A stretch of DNA of 64,000 nt, from assembly GCA_963797335.1 (NCBI GenBank), contig CAWCOU010000007.1, forward strand, positions 62,001 to 126,000. The letters are read 5' to 3'. Position 1 is the stretch's first letter. Every line of letters starts with the position of its first letter. The notes below the pieces were generated by a model. It did not search any database. It was not told the origin of the DNA and was given only the letters and a program-made list of their open reading frames with translations. Source of the DNA: CAWCOU01 sp963797335 (GTDB lineage Bacteria; Pseudomonadota; Gammaproteobacteria; JAURND01). The translations under genes were made by a program, and so were the position numbers. Below, piece by piece: positions 54,067 to 63,476 of this stretch.

Positions 54067-54570
54067 CTAAAAAGAAGTACCCAAATTATCATCGCTTTCT
54101 ACTCGATAAATACCCCATTTCGTTTTATCGGCGACTTCAGCAATTGGAATACCTCGATTGGCATTGCTTTTTTTATTAACTTCATCCCAAATGTTAGCGG
54201 CTTGTTCTTCTGTTAACCAATTAAAAGAAACCGACACTATCTCATTGGGATTTTGTAAATTGCTGGCATTAATTACACGAACTGGAGCAGGGAAAAATTG
54301 TTGATATACTTGGCCAAATTCACTTTTGGGATGAGTGTGTTCTTTGGGAGGAAACCAGGCTTTATAAAAATCAGAAAAGGTTTTTTTATTATGAAGTTCA
54401 CGAAAGATAACCGACACAGAATGTGGTCGCGTTTGATACTGACATTTTTGAAACAATTCAGCTAAAGTATTCTGTTTTTCAGTTTGATTCATTGCGTCGA
54501 ATATTTTTTGTGATTCAACAAAATCTTTTTGGCCAAACATTTGCCAAAATTGTTCAATTAATTTGGACAT
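54067..54570 (-). CDS. Hypothetical protein
   Basis: The 167-aa protein has GAGG four bases before its ATG. It is soluble and compact-looking: a helical N-terminal half (IEQFWQMFGQKDFVESQKIF) and a mixed C-terminal half with VSVSFNWLTEEQAANIWDEV and WGIYRV. No signal peptide, membrane segment or motif is recognised. It is convergent with the hydratase gene, seven bases away. Codon use looks like that of its neighbours, so I treat it as real. Confidence 0.6.
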   Translation of the reverse strand: MSKLIEQFWQMFGQKDFVESQKIFDAMNQTEKQNTLAELFQKCQYQTRPHSVSVIFRELHNKKTFSDFYKAWFPPKEHTHPKSEFGQVYQQFFPAPVRVINASNLQNPNEIVSVSFNWLTEEQAANIWDEVNKKSNANRGIPIAEVADKTKWGIYRVESDDNLGTSF

Positions 54571-54728
54571 AAAACCTCAAAATGAATAGATGTCGAAGGG
54601 AACTGGCCTAAGCGAGGCACTTGCGGTTGCGCTCTATAGTGTAATCAAAACTGTTAGCGAAATAAACCTTTAAGTTGCTTTACTTGACTCGGTATTTCTC
54701 TTCAGGGTTGGGAATTGAAGGAAAAAAA

Positions 54729-56378
54729 GTGGAAAAATTTTTAAAAATAATATTCAAACACAAAGCAGTGGATGATGAACGCAAACAAGCGCCCGCCGCG
54801 CCCACTGAATGGAAGAGCCGACTGCTATCAGATGCTGAGAAAGGATCTATTGATGCGTGGTGCAAGTTAGGTGACTGTTATAGATTGGGGGAAGGTTTTG
54901 AAAAAAATGCAGAAACCGCGATGCACTGTTATTTTAAAGCCGCTAAACGCGGGAATTTGGTTGCCCAAAGAAATTTAGCTTGGTGTTATGAGGTGGGTTT
55001 TGGTGTGAAAAAGGATGTAAAGACAGCCATTCATTGGTATAGATTAGCAGCAGAAGGTGGATATTCAAATGCCCGTGCGATCTTGGGTGAATGCTATCAA
55101 AGTGGGGTAGGTGTCGATGCTGATATAAAAGAGGCTGTTAGGTGGTATGAGTTAGCAGTGAAGCAGGGGGATGCAGACGCTCAAAATCTCTTAGGCAATT
55201 GTTATAAAAGAGGTTCCGGAGTGCCGCTAGACGAAAAAAAAGCAATAGGATTATATCAGTTGGCCGTTAAACAAGGAAACGCATGGGCACAGTATAATCT
55301 GGGAGGATGCTATGAAAATGGTTTTGGCGTAGAGAAAAATACGGAGGAAGCATTCAAATTATATCAAGCAGCTGCAAAAAATCAATTAGCCGTGGCTCAA
55401 ACTCAATTAGGGGTTTGTTATGAGAGAGGTTTAGGAGTTGAGAAAGACCAGAAAGAAGCATTTAAATGGTATGAGCTAGCAGCGAAACAAGGAAATAGGC
55501 GAGCTCAAAATTTTGTCGGTGGATACTTTTTAGATGGTGAAGTCATTGAAAAAAATGAAAAAGAGGCCGTGAAATGGTATACACTGGCTGCTAAAGCTCA
55601 ACATGTTATTGCCCAATATAATCTAGCCCAGTGCTATGAAAGAGGGTTGGGTGTTGAAAAAAATATGGATGAAGCCGTAAAATGGTATGAATTAAGTGCT
55701 GAAAAAGGGGACATGTATGCTCAATTTCGGCTGGGGGATCATTTTGTCACGAGCGGGGAAGACTTAAAAAAAGGAATTCAATATTTACAAGCAGCTGCTA
55801 ACCAAGGTCATGAAAGGGCCAAGAAAAGACTAGCATTCTGTCGCTTGAAAAATCTTGGTACAAAAAAAGATTTTAAAAACCACCTAAAACGGTTCCAAAA
55901 AAACACAGATGAAAAAGAAAAACTGATCCTAGCAAAAGATGATGGGATAGATAAGTGCAGACTGTTAGCAGAGCAGGGGAACGCGCAGGCTCAGAGACGA
56001 TTGGGTTTATTTTACTCACAAGGTATACGGATGGAAAAAAACGCTTCGGAAGCTGCGAAATGGTTAAAAAAAGCGGCTATCAAGCAAGATACGATAGCTC
56101 AAAGTTATTTGGGCTCGCTTTATGAGGAAGGACTAGGGGTGTATAAAAGTCCCGAAAAAGCAGCAAAATGGTATAAGGCTGCAGCTGAGAAAGAGGATGC
56201 CTGGGCCCAACACAACCTAGGTTACTGTTATGAGAACGGCTTTGGTGTGCCAAAGGACTTGATAGAAGCAAAAAGTTGGTATCTAAAGTCAGCAGATAAC
56301 GGTTTTGAACCAGCCAAACGTGCTCTCTCGAATCTTGACGAGGAGCTGAACCCTAAATTTTTGACAATAAAAAAGTAA
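54729..56378 (+). CDS. Sel1-like repeat protein (about 12 repeats)
   Basis: The 549-aa protein starts at a GTG with AAGGA seven bases upstream (an earlier in-frame TTG has none). From about residue 35 to the end it is made of Sel1/TPR-like repeats of 36 residues on the pattern AQ-x-LG-x-CYE-x-G-x-GV-x-KD-x-x-EA-x-KWY. I count about twelve, with one degenerate stretch near residues 360-415. No signal peptide is visible. Sel1 proteins of Legionella (LpnE, EnhC, LidL) are exported and help host-cell entry; a scaffold or effector role here is an inference. Confidence 0.88.
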   Translation: MEKFLKIIFKHKAVDDERKQAPAAPTEWKSRLLSDAEKGSIDAWCKLGDCYRLGEGFEKNAETAMHCYFKAAKRGNLVAQRNLAWCYEVGFGVKKDVKTAIHWYRLAAEGGYSNARAILGECYQSGVGVDADIKEAVRWYELAVKQGDADAQNLLGNCYKRGSGVPLDEKKAIGLYQLAVKQGNAWAQYNLGGCYENGFGVEKNTEEAFKLYQAAAKNQLAVAQTQLGVCYERGLGVEKDQKEAFKWYELAAKQGNRRAQNFVGGYFLDGEVIEKNEKEAVKWYTLAAKAQHVIAQYNLAQCYERGLGVEKNMDEAVKWYELSAEKGDMYAQFRLGDHFVTSGEDLKKGIQYLQAAANQGHERAKKRLAFCRLKNLGTKKDFKNHLKRFQKNTDEKEKLILAKDDGIDKCRLLAEQGNAQAQRRLGLFYSQGIRMEKNASEAAKWLKKAAIKQDTIAQSYLGSLYEEGLGVYKSPEKAAKWYKAAAEKEDAWAQHNLGYCYENGFGVPKDLIEAKSWYLKSADNGFEPAKRALSNLDEELNPKFLTIKK

Positions 56379-56432
56379 AAGGTTTACAATTAAAGGCGTT
56401 ATTTCTTTTAAATCGAGTTCCAGGAGGATTCC

Positions 56433-57005
56433 ATGAAAACCCTTATTTCTATCTTGTTATTTCTGAGTTTATCACTGTTAACTGCAACTTCGGTTGCTGA
56501 CCCCGTCAGTGCCAATGCCGCGTCTGCTGCTTCATCTGTCGATGCAACTGACGCGCAAAAGAGTGATGCTCAAACGCTTAAAACAATGATGATTATTGAT
56601 GATAATGAAGTGAACGCTGCATGGTTGGCATTAAAAAAATCTCAAAATGCCGATGTTAAAAAATTTGCGCAGCAAATGATTCATGAGCATGTCCAAAATA
56701 TTAAGCAAGCAAAAAAAATCATGCTTGACACAAAAATATATCCAGTCGTTTCTGACCAGTCTATTGCCTTAGAGACAGATGGTAAAAATGAATTGGATAA
56801 ATTATCGGGCTTGCAAGGTAAGGATTTTGACTCCGCTTACATGGCCGCGATGGTGGATGGACACAAAAAAGTGGCTAGTTTACTCACTGATACATTGATT
56901 CCAAAAGCCTCAAACCCTCAATTAGCCTCTTTTCTAAAATCAACGAATGCCATGGTGTCGCATCACTTAGAAATGGCTGAACAAACACAAAAGCAATTGC
57001 AATAA
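56433..57005 (+). CDS. DUF4142 ferritin-like periplasmic protein
   Basis: The 190-aa protein has a strong AGGAGG site and a signal peptide (ISILLFLSLSLLTATSVA, cleavage near residue 22). The mature part is a four-helix bundle of the DUF4142 family, with IDDNEVNAAWLALKKSQN, FAQQMIHEHVQNIKQAKKI and MVDGHKKVASLLTDTLIPKA. His/Glu residues (EH, HKK) resemble those of ferritin-like folds. Function is unknown; it is expected in the periplasm. Confidence 0.85.
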   Translation: MKTLISILLFLSLSLLTATSVADPVSANAASAASSVDATDAQKSDAQTLKTMMIIDDNEVNAAWLALKKSQNADVKKFAQQMIHEHVQNIKQAKKIMLDTKIYPVVSDQSIALETDGKNELDKLSGLQGKDFDSAYMAAMVDGHKKVASLLTDTLIPKASNPQLASFLKSTNAMVSHHLEMAEQTQKQLQ

Positions 57006-57035
57006 TTTTGCGTTTTATAAGTTCAACACTGCAAA

Positions 57036-57077
57036 GTTAATGGCGATTATTTGTTCAACATAATGATCGCCATTAAC
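57036..57077. terminator. Inverted repeat between convergent genes
   Basis: A 12-bp perfect stem (GTTAATGGCGAT, 57036-57047, and its complement 57066-57077) with an 18-base loop lies between the DUF4142 gene and srkA. It could terminate either gene. No long T-tract is seen. Confidence 0.45.
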
Positions 57078-57131
57078 ACCATGAATATATCTTCTGCCAT
57101 CGCATCCCCTTAAATAAAATGCTCTATATTA

Positions 57132-58115
57132 TCACGCTTGTTCTAGTAAGTATAATTGCCTAAGCAAATCTTGCATTTGTTCCTGCCAATAGCGTGGGGT
57201 ATTAAACCAAGGAAAATTAAGCGGAAATGCGGGATCTTCCCAGCGCTTTGTTAACCAGGCGCAATAATGAATCATTCGTAAACTGCGTAGTGATTCAATT
57301 AGCTGTAATTGTTGATTGTCAAAATGATAGAACATACGATAACCCTTTAAAATATGCTGCCATTGCGGACTTAATTCGTATGGATCCTCATCACTTTCAC
57401 AAACTAACATCCACATATCTTGAATTGCTGGCCCTGATAAACAATCGTCCAAATCGACAATATGTGGCCCAGCATCATTCCATAGCACATTGCCTGCATG
57501 GCAATCGCCATGCAAACGAATACTTTGTATAGGCCCAACTCGTGTGAAAACAATTGTGATGCGATTTAAGATATTTTCCACCAAAGTGCAATAATCATGC
57601 TTGATCTCTGGTGGAATAATATTCTGTTCCAGCATAAAATGATAAGGCGCATAGCCATATTGTCTGACATCCAAGCACAAGCGGTGTTTGAACGGCCGTT
57701 GTGCAGCTACTGCGTGTAGTCGACCGATAAAACGACCCATCCATTCTAATTGCTCTAAATTGTCTAGTTCCAGCGCTCGGCCTCGTTTATGAGGAAATAA
57801 TGCAAAACGAAAATTTTGATAATAATGCAAGGTTGTATTATTATTAATTGCTAGGGGAGCAACTACGGGTAGTTCATATTCTAATAATTCTGCTGCGAAT
57901 TGATGTTCTTCCAAAATCGCTGCATCACTCCAGCGATTAGGCCGGTAAAATTTTGCAATCAATGGCGCTTCATCTTCAATGCCGATTTGATAGACGCGAT
58001 TTTCAAAACTATTCAGCGCTTGTAAACTACCGGAGCATTGATATCCTAGGCTTTCAATAGCATTGAGGATGATATCTGGGTTTAAATTATAATAAGGAGT
58101 TTTAACATTATTCAT
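57132..58115 (-). CDS. srkA: Stress response serine/threonine protein kinase SrkA (YihE)
   Basis: At 327 aa it has the length of E. coli YihE/SrkA (328). The APH-like kinase fold shows SFENRVYQIGIED at the N-lobe, IAKFYRPNRWSDAAILEEH, the catalytic loop LHGDCHAGNVLW and the metal-binding VDLDDCLSGPAIQDMWML. It phosphorylates proteins and protects cells from stress-induced (MazEF-linked) death. The start is the Met of MNNVKTPYY (58115); a longer frame to 58157 adds 14 unmatched residues. No dsbA partner follows here. Confidence 0.92.
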   Translation of the reverse strand: MNNVKTPYYNLNPDIILNAIESLGYQCSGSLQALNSFENRVYQIGIEDEAPLIAKFYRPNRWSDAAILEEHQFAAELLEYELPVVAPLAINNNTTLHYYQNFRFALFPHKRGRALELDNLEQLEWMGRFIGRLHAVAAQRPFKHRLCLDVRQYGYAPYHFMLEQNIIPPEIKHDYCTLVENILNRITIVFTRVGPIQSIRLHGDCHAGNVLWNDAGPHIVDLDDCLSGPAIQDMWMLVCESDEDPYELSPQWQHILKGYRMFYHFDNQQLQLIESLRSLRMIHYCAWLTKRWEDPAFPLNFPWFNTPRYWQEQMQDLLRQLYLLEQA

Positions 58116-58229
58116 AGTTTTTCCGATATGAAAGAAACAAGGTGGCAAGTATCCCACGTCCTTCTATGGCAGTATATATTCGTACCGGCCCATCAAAGTA
58201 TTTTACACTAATTTGAAAAGGCAACAATT

Positions 58230-58934
58230 ATGACTATCCCCTTAGATACGCATCTAAAGATTGGCGGAATTATTTTCCCGAACATGGATCAATGTGATTT
58301 TACGGGTCCTTTCGAAGCGCTTGCCCGCATACCAAACTCGTCCTTTTTCACACTCTGGAAGGACAAGCAGCCCATACGAGACGTTGCTGGCATGATGCTG
58401 CTGGCCGATACGACCTTCGATGAAGCGCCGCAACTGGATGTGCTGCTTGTACCAGGTGGGCAAGGACAGGAGGCGCTGATGCACGACGAAACCGTGCTAT
58501 CGTTCATCCGTAACCAGGCAGCCGGTGTGCGTTATGTATACTCAGTTTGTACCGGCGCATTGCTATGCGGCGCAGCCGGGCTGCTGCATGGCAAGCGCGC
58601 GACGACACACTGGACCGCGATAGATGCACTTCCGCTGTATGGCGCGACGCTGAGCGATGAGCGCGTGGTGATCGACGGCAAGATGATCAGCGCCGGGGGC
58701 GTCACAGCAGGAATCGATGGTTCATTAATCATGGTATCACTTCTGCGCGGTGAAACCGTTGCGCAAGAGATACAGCTTTACATGGCATACGATCCGAAGC
58801 CGCCATTCCCAGCGGGTTCTCCTGCAACGGCACCGGCATCGATTCTTGCCGCTGTGAGAGAGCGGGCCAAGACCATCACCGAAAAACGTCTGGCCACTGG
58901 ACGTGCTTATCAATCCCTTGTGAAAAACACCTGA
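58230..58934 (+). CDS. inhA: DJ-1/PfpI family protein, isonitrile hydratase-like
   Basis: The 234-aa protein is of the DJ-1/PfpI type, with the nucleophile C107 in YSVCTGALLCGAAGLL and the DFTGPFEA and LVPGGQGQ segments. GLLHGKRATTHW and a DGKMISAGGVTAG strand follow, the layout of cyclohexyl-isocyanide hydratase InhA. Such enzymes hydrate isonitriles to N-formamides. Base composition is visibly more GC-rich than that of neighbouring genes, with many G/C third positions, which suggests recent transfer. AAAGG precedes the ATG. Confidence 0.82.
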   Translation: MTIPLDTHLKIGGIIFPNMDQCDFTGPFEALARIPNSSFFTLWKDKQPIRDVAGMMLLADTTFDEAPQLDVLLVPGGQGQEALMHDETVLSFIRNQAAGVRYVYSVCTGALLCGAAGLLHGKRATTHWTAIDALPLYGATLSDERVVIDGKMISAGGVTAGIDGSLIMVSLLRGETVAQEIQLYMAYDPKPPFPAGSPATAPASILAAVRERAKTITEKRLATGRAYQSLVKNT

Positions 58935-59291
58935 CTTAGCTGTATTAGCGGATAGAGGCTTTTGGAAACCCGTTATCCGCAAACAAAGTGGAGCACACTT
59001 TGTTTGCGGATACAAAAAGATGATTCAATATTTTGAGCAACTGATTGTTTTTAAATAATTTTTTATACTGCAAGAAGTGCTTAACAGCGATTATTTGACG
59101 TAGTACTTGGAGATACTCCTTGTATTTATGGGCTGAAAAGAAAACAACGCTGCAGTTTCATGGGCTGGGCCCAATAAACTCTGTTTATCATGATTTTATG
59201 TGCGAGACATTGGAGATTTAGGTATCTAAAAGTAAAAGCACAGCTTACACTACTCTGATAATACCCTTCATCCTAAATTAAAAATATCGCC
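58935..59291. other. Intergenic stretch with a large hairpin
   Basis: The 357 bases contain a 17-bp perfect stem (58974-58990 with 58996-59012), loop GAGCA, 40 bases after the inhA stop; it may act as terminator though it is followed by CAAAAAGA rather than T's. The rest is AT-rich and shows no ORF or RNA gene. Confidence 0.55.
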
Positions 59292-60539
59292 ATGTTGAAA
59301 AAAAATATCTTCGCTGGATCTATTGGAACTTTTGCGGAATGGGCAGAATTTTCCTTTTATGGCTACATGATCATTCAAATTTCCCACCTTTTCTTTCCCA
59401 TGCTGACCGCTGGAATGGCAATGATCGCCGGGTTCGGAACTTTTGCTGTCAGCTATTTGGCTAGACCATTAGGCAGTATTTTATTTGGTTACATCGGTGA
59501 TACGATTGGAAGACAAAAAGCGCTATCTACTTCCATACTCTTTATGAGCGTAGTGACCTTATGTATTGGGCTTTTACCAACTTATAACGTTATTGGTTTT
59601 CTAGCACCAGTTCTTTTAATTTTATTCCGTTTTTTACAAGGACTTGCTGTATCTGGGGAATTTACCGGTGCGGCGATTATGATTATAGAGCAAAACCCGG
59701 AAAAACCTCATTTCGCATCCAGTTGGATTAACACAGCTGCTGCCACCGCAAAATTTACTGGCGGTTTAGCCAGTATCGCTGTGAGTTTGCCATTTATGCC
59801 AACATGGGGGTGGCGAATACCTTTTTGCTTGGGATTTTTGGCTTGTTTTATTGGTTTTTATATTCGTCGTAATTTATCGGAAACTATGCAATTCCAGGAA
59901 TTACAAAAAAAGAATCAAATTGAAAACGCGCCGATTAAGACGGTTTTCAGAAAATATAAGATGCCTTTATTCCAAATTGCTAGCATTGGCGCATTTATTG
60001 GTATTTTCACTTACACCTGTGATCTATGGTGGGTCTCCTATGTCATTCAGGAAAAATATTTTAGCGGCTTGCAAGCTAAAACATTGGCGACAGTGATGCA
60101 AGGGAGCGTCATCGTATTTACACCACTGATGGGAATATTAGCTGACCGTTGTAACGGAAAAAACGTTATGCGATTTGGAATACTAGGAAACGTTGTTTTA
60201 ACGCCTCTGTTATTTTTTGCCAGCGCACATCACTCATTTCCAACAATACTGACTATTAGTTTATTTTATGGTGCATCACAAGGGGCGTTGAGTGCTTCTA
60301 TGTTTAAGTATTTTGCCGATATTTTCCCCGCCTCAATAAGGTACACAGGCCAAGCCATAGGATGGAACATAGCCCTGGCAATTTTTGGTGGCACAACGCC
60401 AATAATCGCACAAATATTATTTGCAAACAATTTACTGTATGTTTTAATAGGCTATGTTATGTTCGCTGGTGTAATAGCCCTAATAATCAATAGTCCTAAG
60501 CTTTCTTTGAGAAATAATTTAGAACCTGCAAGTCAATAG
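59292..60539 (+). CDS. MFS transporter, metabolite:H+ symporter (ProP/ShiA-like)
   Basis: The 415-aa protein has twelve membrane segments. The family start GTFAEWAEFSFYGYM and the LARPLGSILFGYIGDTIGR loop (motif A) are typical of the MHS subfamily (ProP, KgtP, ShiA), as are FRFLQGLAVSGEFTGA and the late FADIFPASIRYTGQA. It imports a small acid or osmolyte by proton symport; the solute cannot be read from sequence. It is slightly shorter than E. coli ProP (500) and lacks the ProP coiled-coil tail. Confidence 0.88.
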   Translation: MLKKNIFAGSIGTFAEWAEFSFYGYMIIQISHLFFPMLTAGMAMIAGFGTFAVSYLARPLGSILFGYIGDTIGRQKALSTSILFMSVVTLCIGLLPTYNVIGFLAPVLLILFRFLQGLAVSGEFTGAAIMIIEQNPEKPHFASSWINTAAATAKFTGGLASIAVSLPFMPTWGWRIPFCLGFLACFIGFYIRRNLSETMQFQELQKKNQIENAPIKTVFRKYKMPLFQIASIGAFIGIFTYTCDLWWVSYVIQEKYFSGLQAKTLATVMQGSVIVFTPLMGILADRCNGKNVMRFGILGNVVLTPLLFFASAHHSFPTILTISLFYGASQGALSASMFKYFADIFPASIRYTGQAIGWNIALAIFGGTTPIIAQILFANNLLYVLIGYVMFAGVIALIINSPKLSLRNNLEPASQ

Positions 60540-60961
60540 AAACTGCTGCCAGTTTTTTTAAACCACGCCACAGAAAAAGTAAATACTACTTAGAGATATT
60601 TGCATATACCATGGTGGGCACGCTTCGCTTTGCCCACCCTACCGTTCATTGCCAAAAATTTCGTGGGTAAAGCGAAGCGTGCCCACCATCCGCAATGAAG
60701 TCTCTTATAGATAATGATATAGCAGCGACAGGACACCCCATATCTTTAGTGGTGTGGAACAAAATTACTGTGGATATGTTGGGGGTTGCTGGAACCAACC
60801 TCATAGGATGTTAAGGAGTTAACTGCAAAGAAAATGGGTGCTCTGGTTGATTCATTGTTTATGGAAAAGGTAGGCTGGATTAAGTTATAATAAGGAGCAA
60901 ATTAAGTATATCAACCGCTATTTCATTATAAAATCAATGCTTAATCTTATGAGAGGCTGAA
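60540..60961. other. Intergenic stretch with repeat copy 3
   Basis: About 420 bases contain the 60611-60730 repeat. Beyond that there is only a tiny ATG frame at about 60834-60890 (18 codons) that I do not consider a gene. Confidence 0.5.
60611..60730. repeat. Copy 3 of the dispersed repeat, with a 25-bp inverted repeat
   Basis: The arm 60613-60637 (GGTGGGCACGCTTCGCTTTG plus CCCAC) pairs with 60663-60687 with one mismatch, around a 25-base loop. It is followed by the AATGAAGTCTC...GATAATGATATAG tail seen in copies 1 and 2. This is the most complete copy, with both arms. Confidence 0.65.
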
Positions 60962-61469
60962 ATGAGCAAACCTAAAACGTATTTTTGTTGTTGGACATAT
61001 GGGAGCAGGCAAAGCACTGCTAAGTGAAGCCTTAGCTAAAAAACTGGGCTGGCAGTTTGTTGATGCCAATCCTAGTTTAGAACGGTATATTGGACGAAAT
61101 TTACATGAAATTTTAGGAAGGCAGGGTGAAGAAGCGCTTCATCAATGTGAGGCCGAAATCATAACTCACTATATGGGTAAAGAGCAGGTTGTTGTCTTGA
61201 TGGAAGAGGCGGTGATTGCGACTGAACAAAATAGGAAATTGTTATCCTCAGAATTTGTTGTTTATCTGAAAGTGACAACACCTATGCAGATCGAGCGAAT
61301 GCAAGGCAATCGACCTCCAGTTTTACCAATCGCTGATCTCAAAGCTTTTTTAGATAAACAACACCTTGAACGTGATCATTTTTATGAAGAGGTGGCTACA
61401 CTCACCATCGGATCTGTTTCTGTTGAGGAAGATGTGAATACAATAATAAAAGCCATTGAGAAATTTTAA
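60962..61469 (+). pseudogene. Shikimate kinase-like gene with 1-base frameshift after the start
   Basis: AGAGG lies about ten bases upstream of ATG 60962, which opens MSKPK. The reading then leaves the kinase frame because the A-run at 60974-60977 has one A too many. Removing one A gives MSKPKRIFVVGHMGAGK, a perfect P-loop, and continues through LLSEALAKKLGWQFVDANP, IGRNLHEILGRQGEEALH and FVVYLKVTTPMQIERM. Without it only an inner ATG (60999) in the P-loop itself could start the 156-aa product, losing the first strand. It could be a pseudogene, a sequencing slip or a slippage-decoded gene. Shikimate kinase family (ATP-dependent small-molecule phosphorylation) is likely. The usual DR pair of AroK is not evident, so the substrate may differ. 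Confidence 0.65.
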
Positions 61470-61584
61470 GGTTTTCAGCTAATTATGATGCGGATTCGTT
61501 ATTTTTTTCTGAAAAACTTAATGAATCCGCCATGGCGCGACGCGTAGCATTTTCAAGAAGGCTTCAAATCAAATGGTATGCGAC

Positions 61585-62934
61585 TTATCTTAGTACAACC
61601 CGGGTCAGAAAAGCAGTTATGCCAAATAAAATCCCTGCAAGAAAAAGGGTTATATGCATGGCTGCTATGAAATCTTTATGAATCGCAGCAATCGTTCCAA
61701 AAAGAGAAACGCCAATTAAACTCCCTATTTGATTTCCTGTGTTTAAAACGGCGGCCGTAATACCTGTATAAGGTTCACCGACAGAATGAATTGCTGCAAA
61801 AGTCATGGCTGGGGTTGTAAACGAAACACCGAATCCTATCGCTAAGAAAGGAATCATTATCCAAACATAGTGGGGAGTTGTGTTACCAAGGTTTAATAAG
61901 GAAAAGAATCCTATTGCAGCAATAATGAACCCGGTGGAGATAACCTTAGCGGGGCCGATTCTGGCAGTGAGTTTACCACCTAGGTAAGAGCCTATCAGCG
62001 CTAACCCTGGGAGAGGAAGTATGGCAAGACCAGTTACAAATACCGAATAATGTCTTAAATTTTCGAAGTAAAATGGCAGCATGAATAACTGTCCGTAAAA
62101 CACTAAATTCAGCATCAATCCTGCGATTATTGCCATAGTTGTTACTTTATTATGAAAAAGTTCTAGCGGTAGCATAGGATTCGCCACCTTATTTTCAATC
62201 AATAAAAATAACAGAATGGAAAAAGTGCTTAAGAGTAGACTAAAAATAATTAACGGATTGCTCCAACTGTAGTTACTAACCTCTATCAGTCCGAATGCCA
62301 GTGAAATGATAGCAAGAAAACCAGTAATTTGACCGAAAAGATCAAAGTGAATTCGATTGTCAGTGGATTTTTTGTGACTAGCATGACATAAAATCAGAAA
62401 GAAAGCGGCAAGACCTATGAAAACATTTACCAGAAAAATCATACGCCATGAAAAAAGACTGGTTAAAAGGCCGCCTAAAAATGGCCCAGACGCACAAGCA
62501 ATGCCTCCTAATGCGGCCCAAATACCGATAGCTTGTGCTTTTTTTTCAGGGTTTGAATAAAGCTGAGTAATTAAAGCGAGAGAGGATGGTAATAATAATG
62601 CGCCGGAGATGCCTTGTAACAATCTGAAAAAGATTAACATAGTTATCGAATTTGAGAATGCGCAGCCAATAGAGGTAATAACAAATGCTAACAACCCTGT
62701 CTGAAAAATTTTTTTTGCACCAAAATAATCACTTAAATAGCCGATCAATAATAAAAAACCTGCGAAAGTTAGAGTATAACCAGCGACGACCCATTGTAAA
62801 TTAGACAATTGTGTATTGAAATAATTGGCAATCGTGGGTAATGCCACATTGACAATAGTGATATCCAGGATCACCATGAAAAATCCCAAACATAATGCCA
62901 AGAAAGCTTGTTTCCTCTTGTTATCAGTTACCAT
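61585..62934 (-). CDS. DHA2-type MFS drug efflux transporter, second copy
   Basis: The 449-aa protein has about fourteen membrane segments. It has the same DHA2 motifs as the 50718-52040 protein (FMVILDITIVNVALPTI, GYLSDYFGAKKIF, GIWAALGGIACASGPFLGG). The start at 62934 (MVTDNKRKQ) is chosen over an upstream in-frame Met at 62997, which lies inside ogt. It overlaps the end of ogt by 11 bases, so the two are translationally linked. It probably expels toxic compounds; the link to alkylation repair is suggestive. Confidence 0.9.
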   Translation of the reverse strand: MVTDNKRKQAFLALCLGFFMVILDITIVNVALPTIANYFNTQLSNLQWVVAGYTLTFAGFLLLIGYLSDYFGAKKIFQTGLLAFVITSIGCAFSNSITMLIFFRLLQGISGALLLPSSLALITQLYSNPEKKAQAIGIWAALGGIACASGPFLGGLLTSLFSWRMIFLVNVFIGLAAFFLILCHASHKKSTDNRIHFDLFGQITGFLAIISLAFGLIEVSNYSWSNPLIIFSLLLSTFSILLFLLIENKVANPMLPLELFHNKVTTMAIIAGLMLNLVFYGQLFMLPFYFENLRHYSVFVTGLAILPLPGLALIGSYLGGKLTARIGPAKVISTGFIIAAIGFFSLLNLGNTTPHYVWIMIPFLAIGFGVSFTTPAMTFAAIHSVGEPYTGITAAVLNTGNQIGSLIGVSLFGTIAAIHKDFIAAMHITLFLAGILFGITAFLTRVVLR

Positions 62935-63466
62935 TGGAATTTTTCCAGCATTGTTCCAGTTGCAACAAATACTTTTTACGCTCAATACCGCCGCCAAAGC
63001 CGACTAACTTTCCATCATGGCCGATGACGCGATGACAGGGGATGATAATGGAAATAGGATTTTGTCCATTGGCCATGCCGACTGCTCGTGCTTTATTTTT
63101 ATCGCCCATTTTTTGGGCTTGTTCCCCATACGATCGCGTTTCGGAATAGGGGATTTTGAGTAATTGTTGCCAGGCTTGTACTTGGAAAGGAGTTCCGTTG
63201 GGTGCTAAAGGTAAATCAAATTGTTGGCGCTGGCCGGTGAAATATTCATTTAGTTGCTGTTTAGTTTGAACAATTATTTGTTCATTCTTTGCTTTTGAAA
63301 GTGAGTTGATCATGTGCTCGCAATGAATACCGTCTCGATCTAAATCCCACAAAATACCGTGTAATCCTTTGGGTGAAGCGATAATCGTTAATTTTCCGAC
63401 GGGAGAATCCATTTCGTCATAAACAGAGTTTTCAGGTAATTTTTTAAGGTGGGTTGAATTTCTCAT
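62924..63466 (-). CDS. ogt: Methylated-DNA-[protein]-cysteine S-methyltransferase
   Basis: The 180-aa protein has the active-site motif IIPCHRVIG with acceptor C144 and the helix-turn-helix region around FQVQAWQQLLKIPYSETRSYGE. It removes methyl groups from O6-methylguanine in one suicide transfer. It has no AraC-type Ada domain, so it is the constitutive Ogt type. It sits ten bases after alkA on the same strand and upstream of the MFS gene, forming an alkylation-repair operon. Confidence 0.93.
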   Translation of the reverse strand: MRNSTHLKKLPENSVYDEMDSPVGKLTIIASPKGLHGILWDLDRDGIHCEHMINSLSKAKNEQIIVQTKQQLNEYFTGQRQQFDLPLAPNGTPFQVQAWQQLLKIPYSETRSYGEQAQKMGDKNKARAVGMANGQNPISIIIPCHRVIGHDGKLVGFGGGIERKKYLLQLEQCWKNSNGN

Positions 63467-63476
63467 ATTATTATCT

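Noticed and set aside
60834..60890. 18-codon ATG frame in the gap before the kinase gene
   Set aside because: Too short, with no convincing ribosome spacing or conserved feature.
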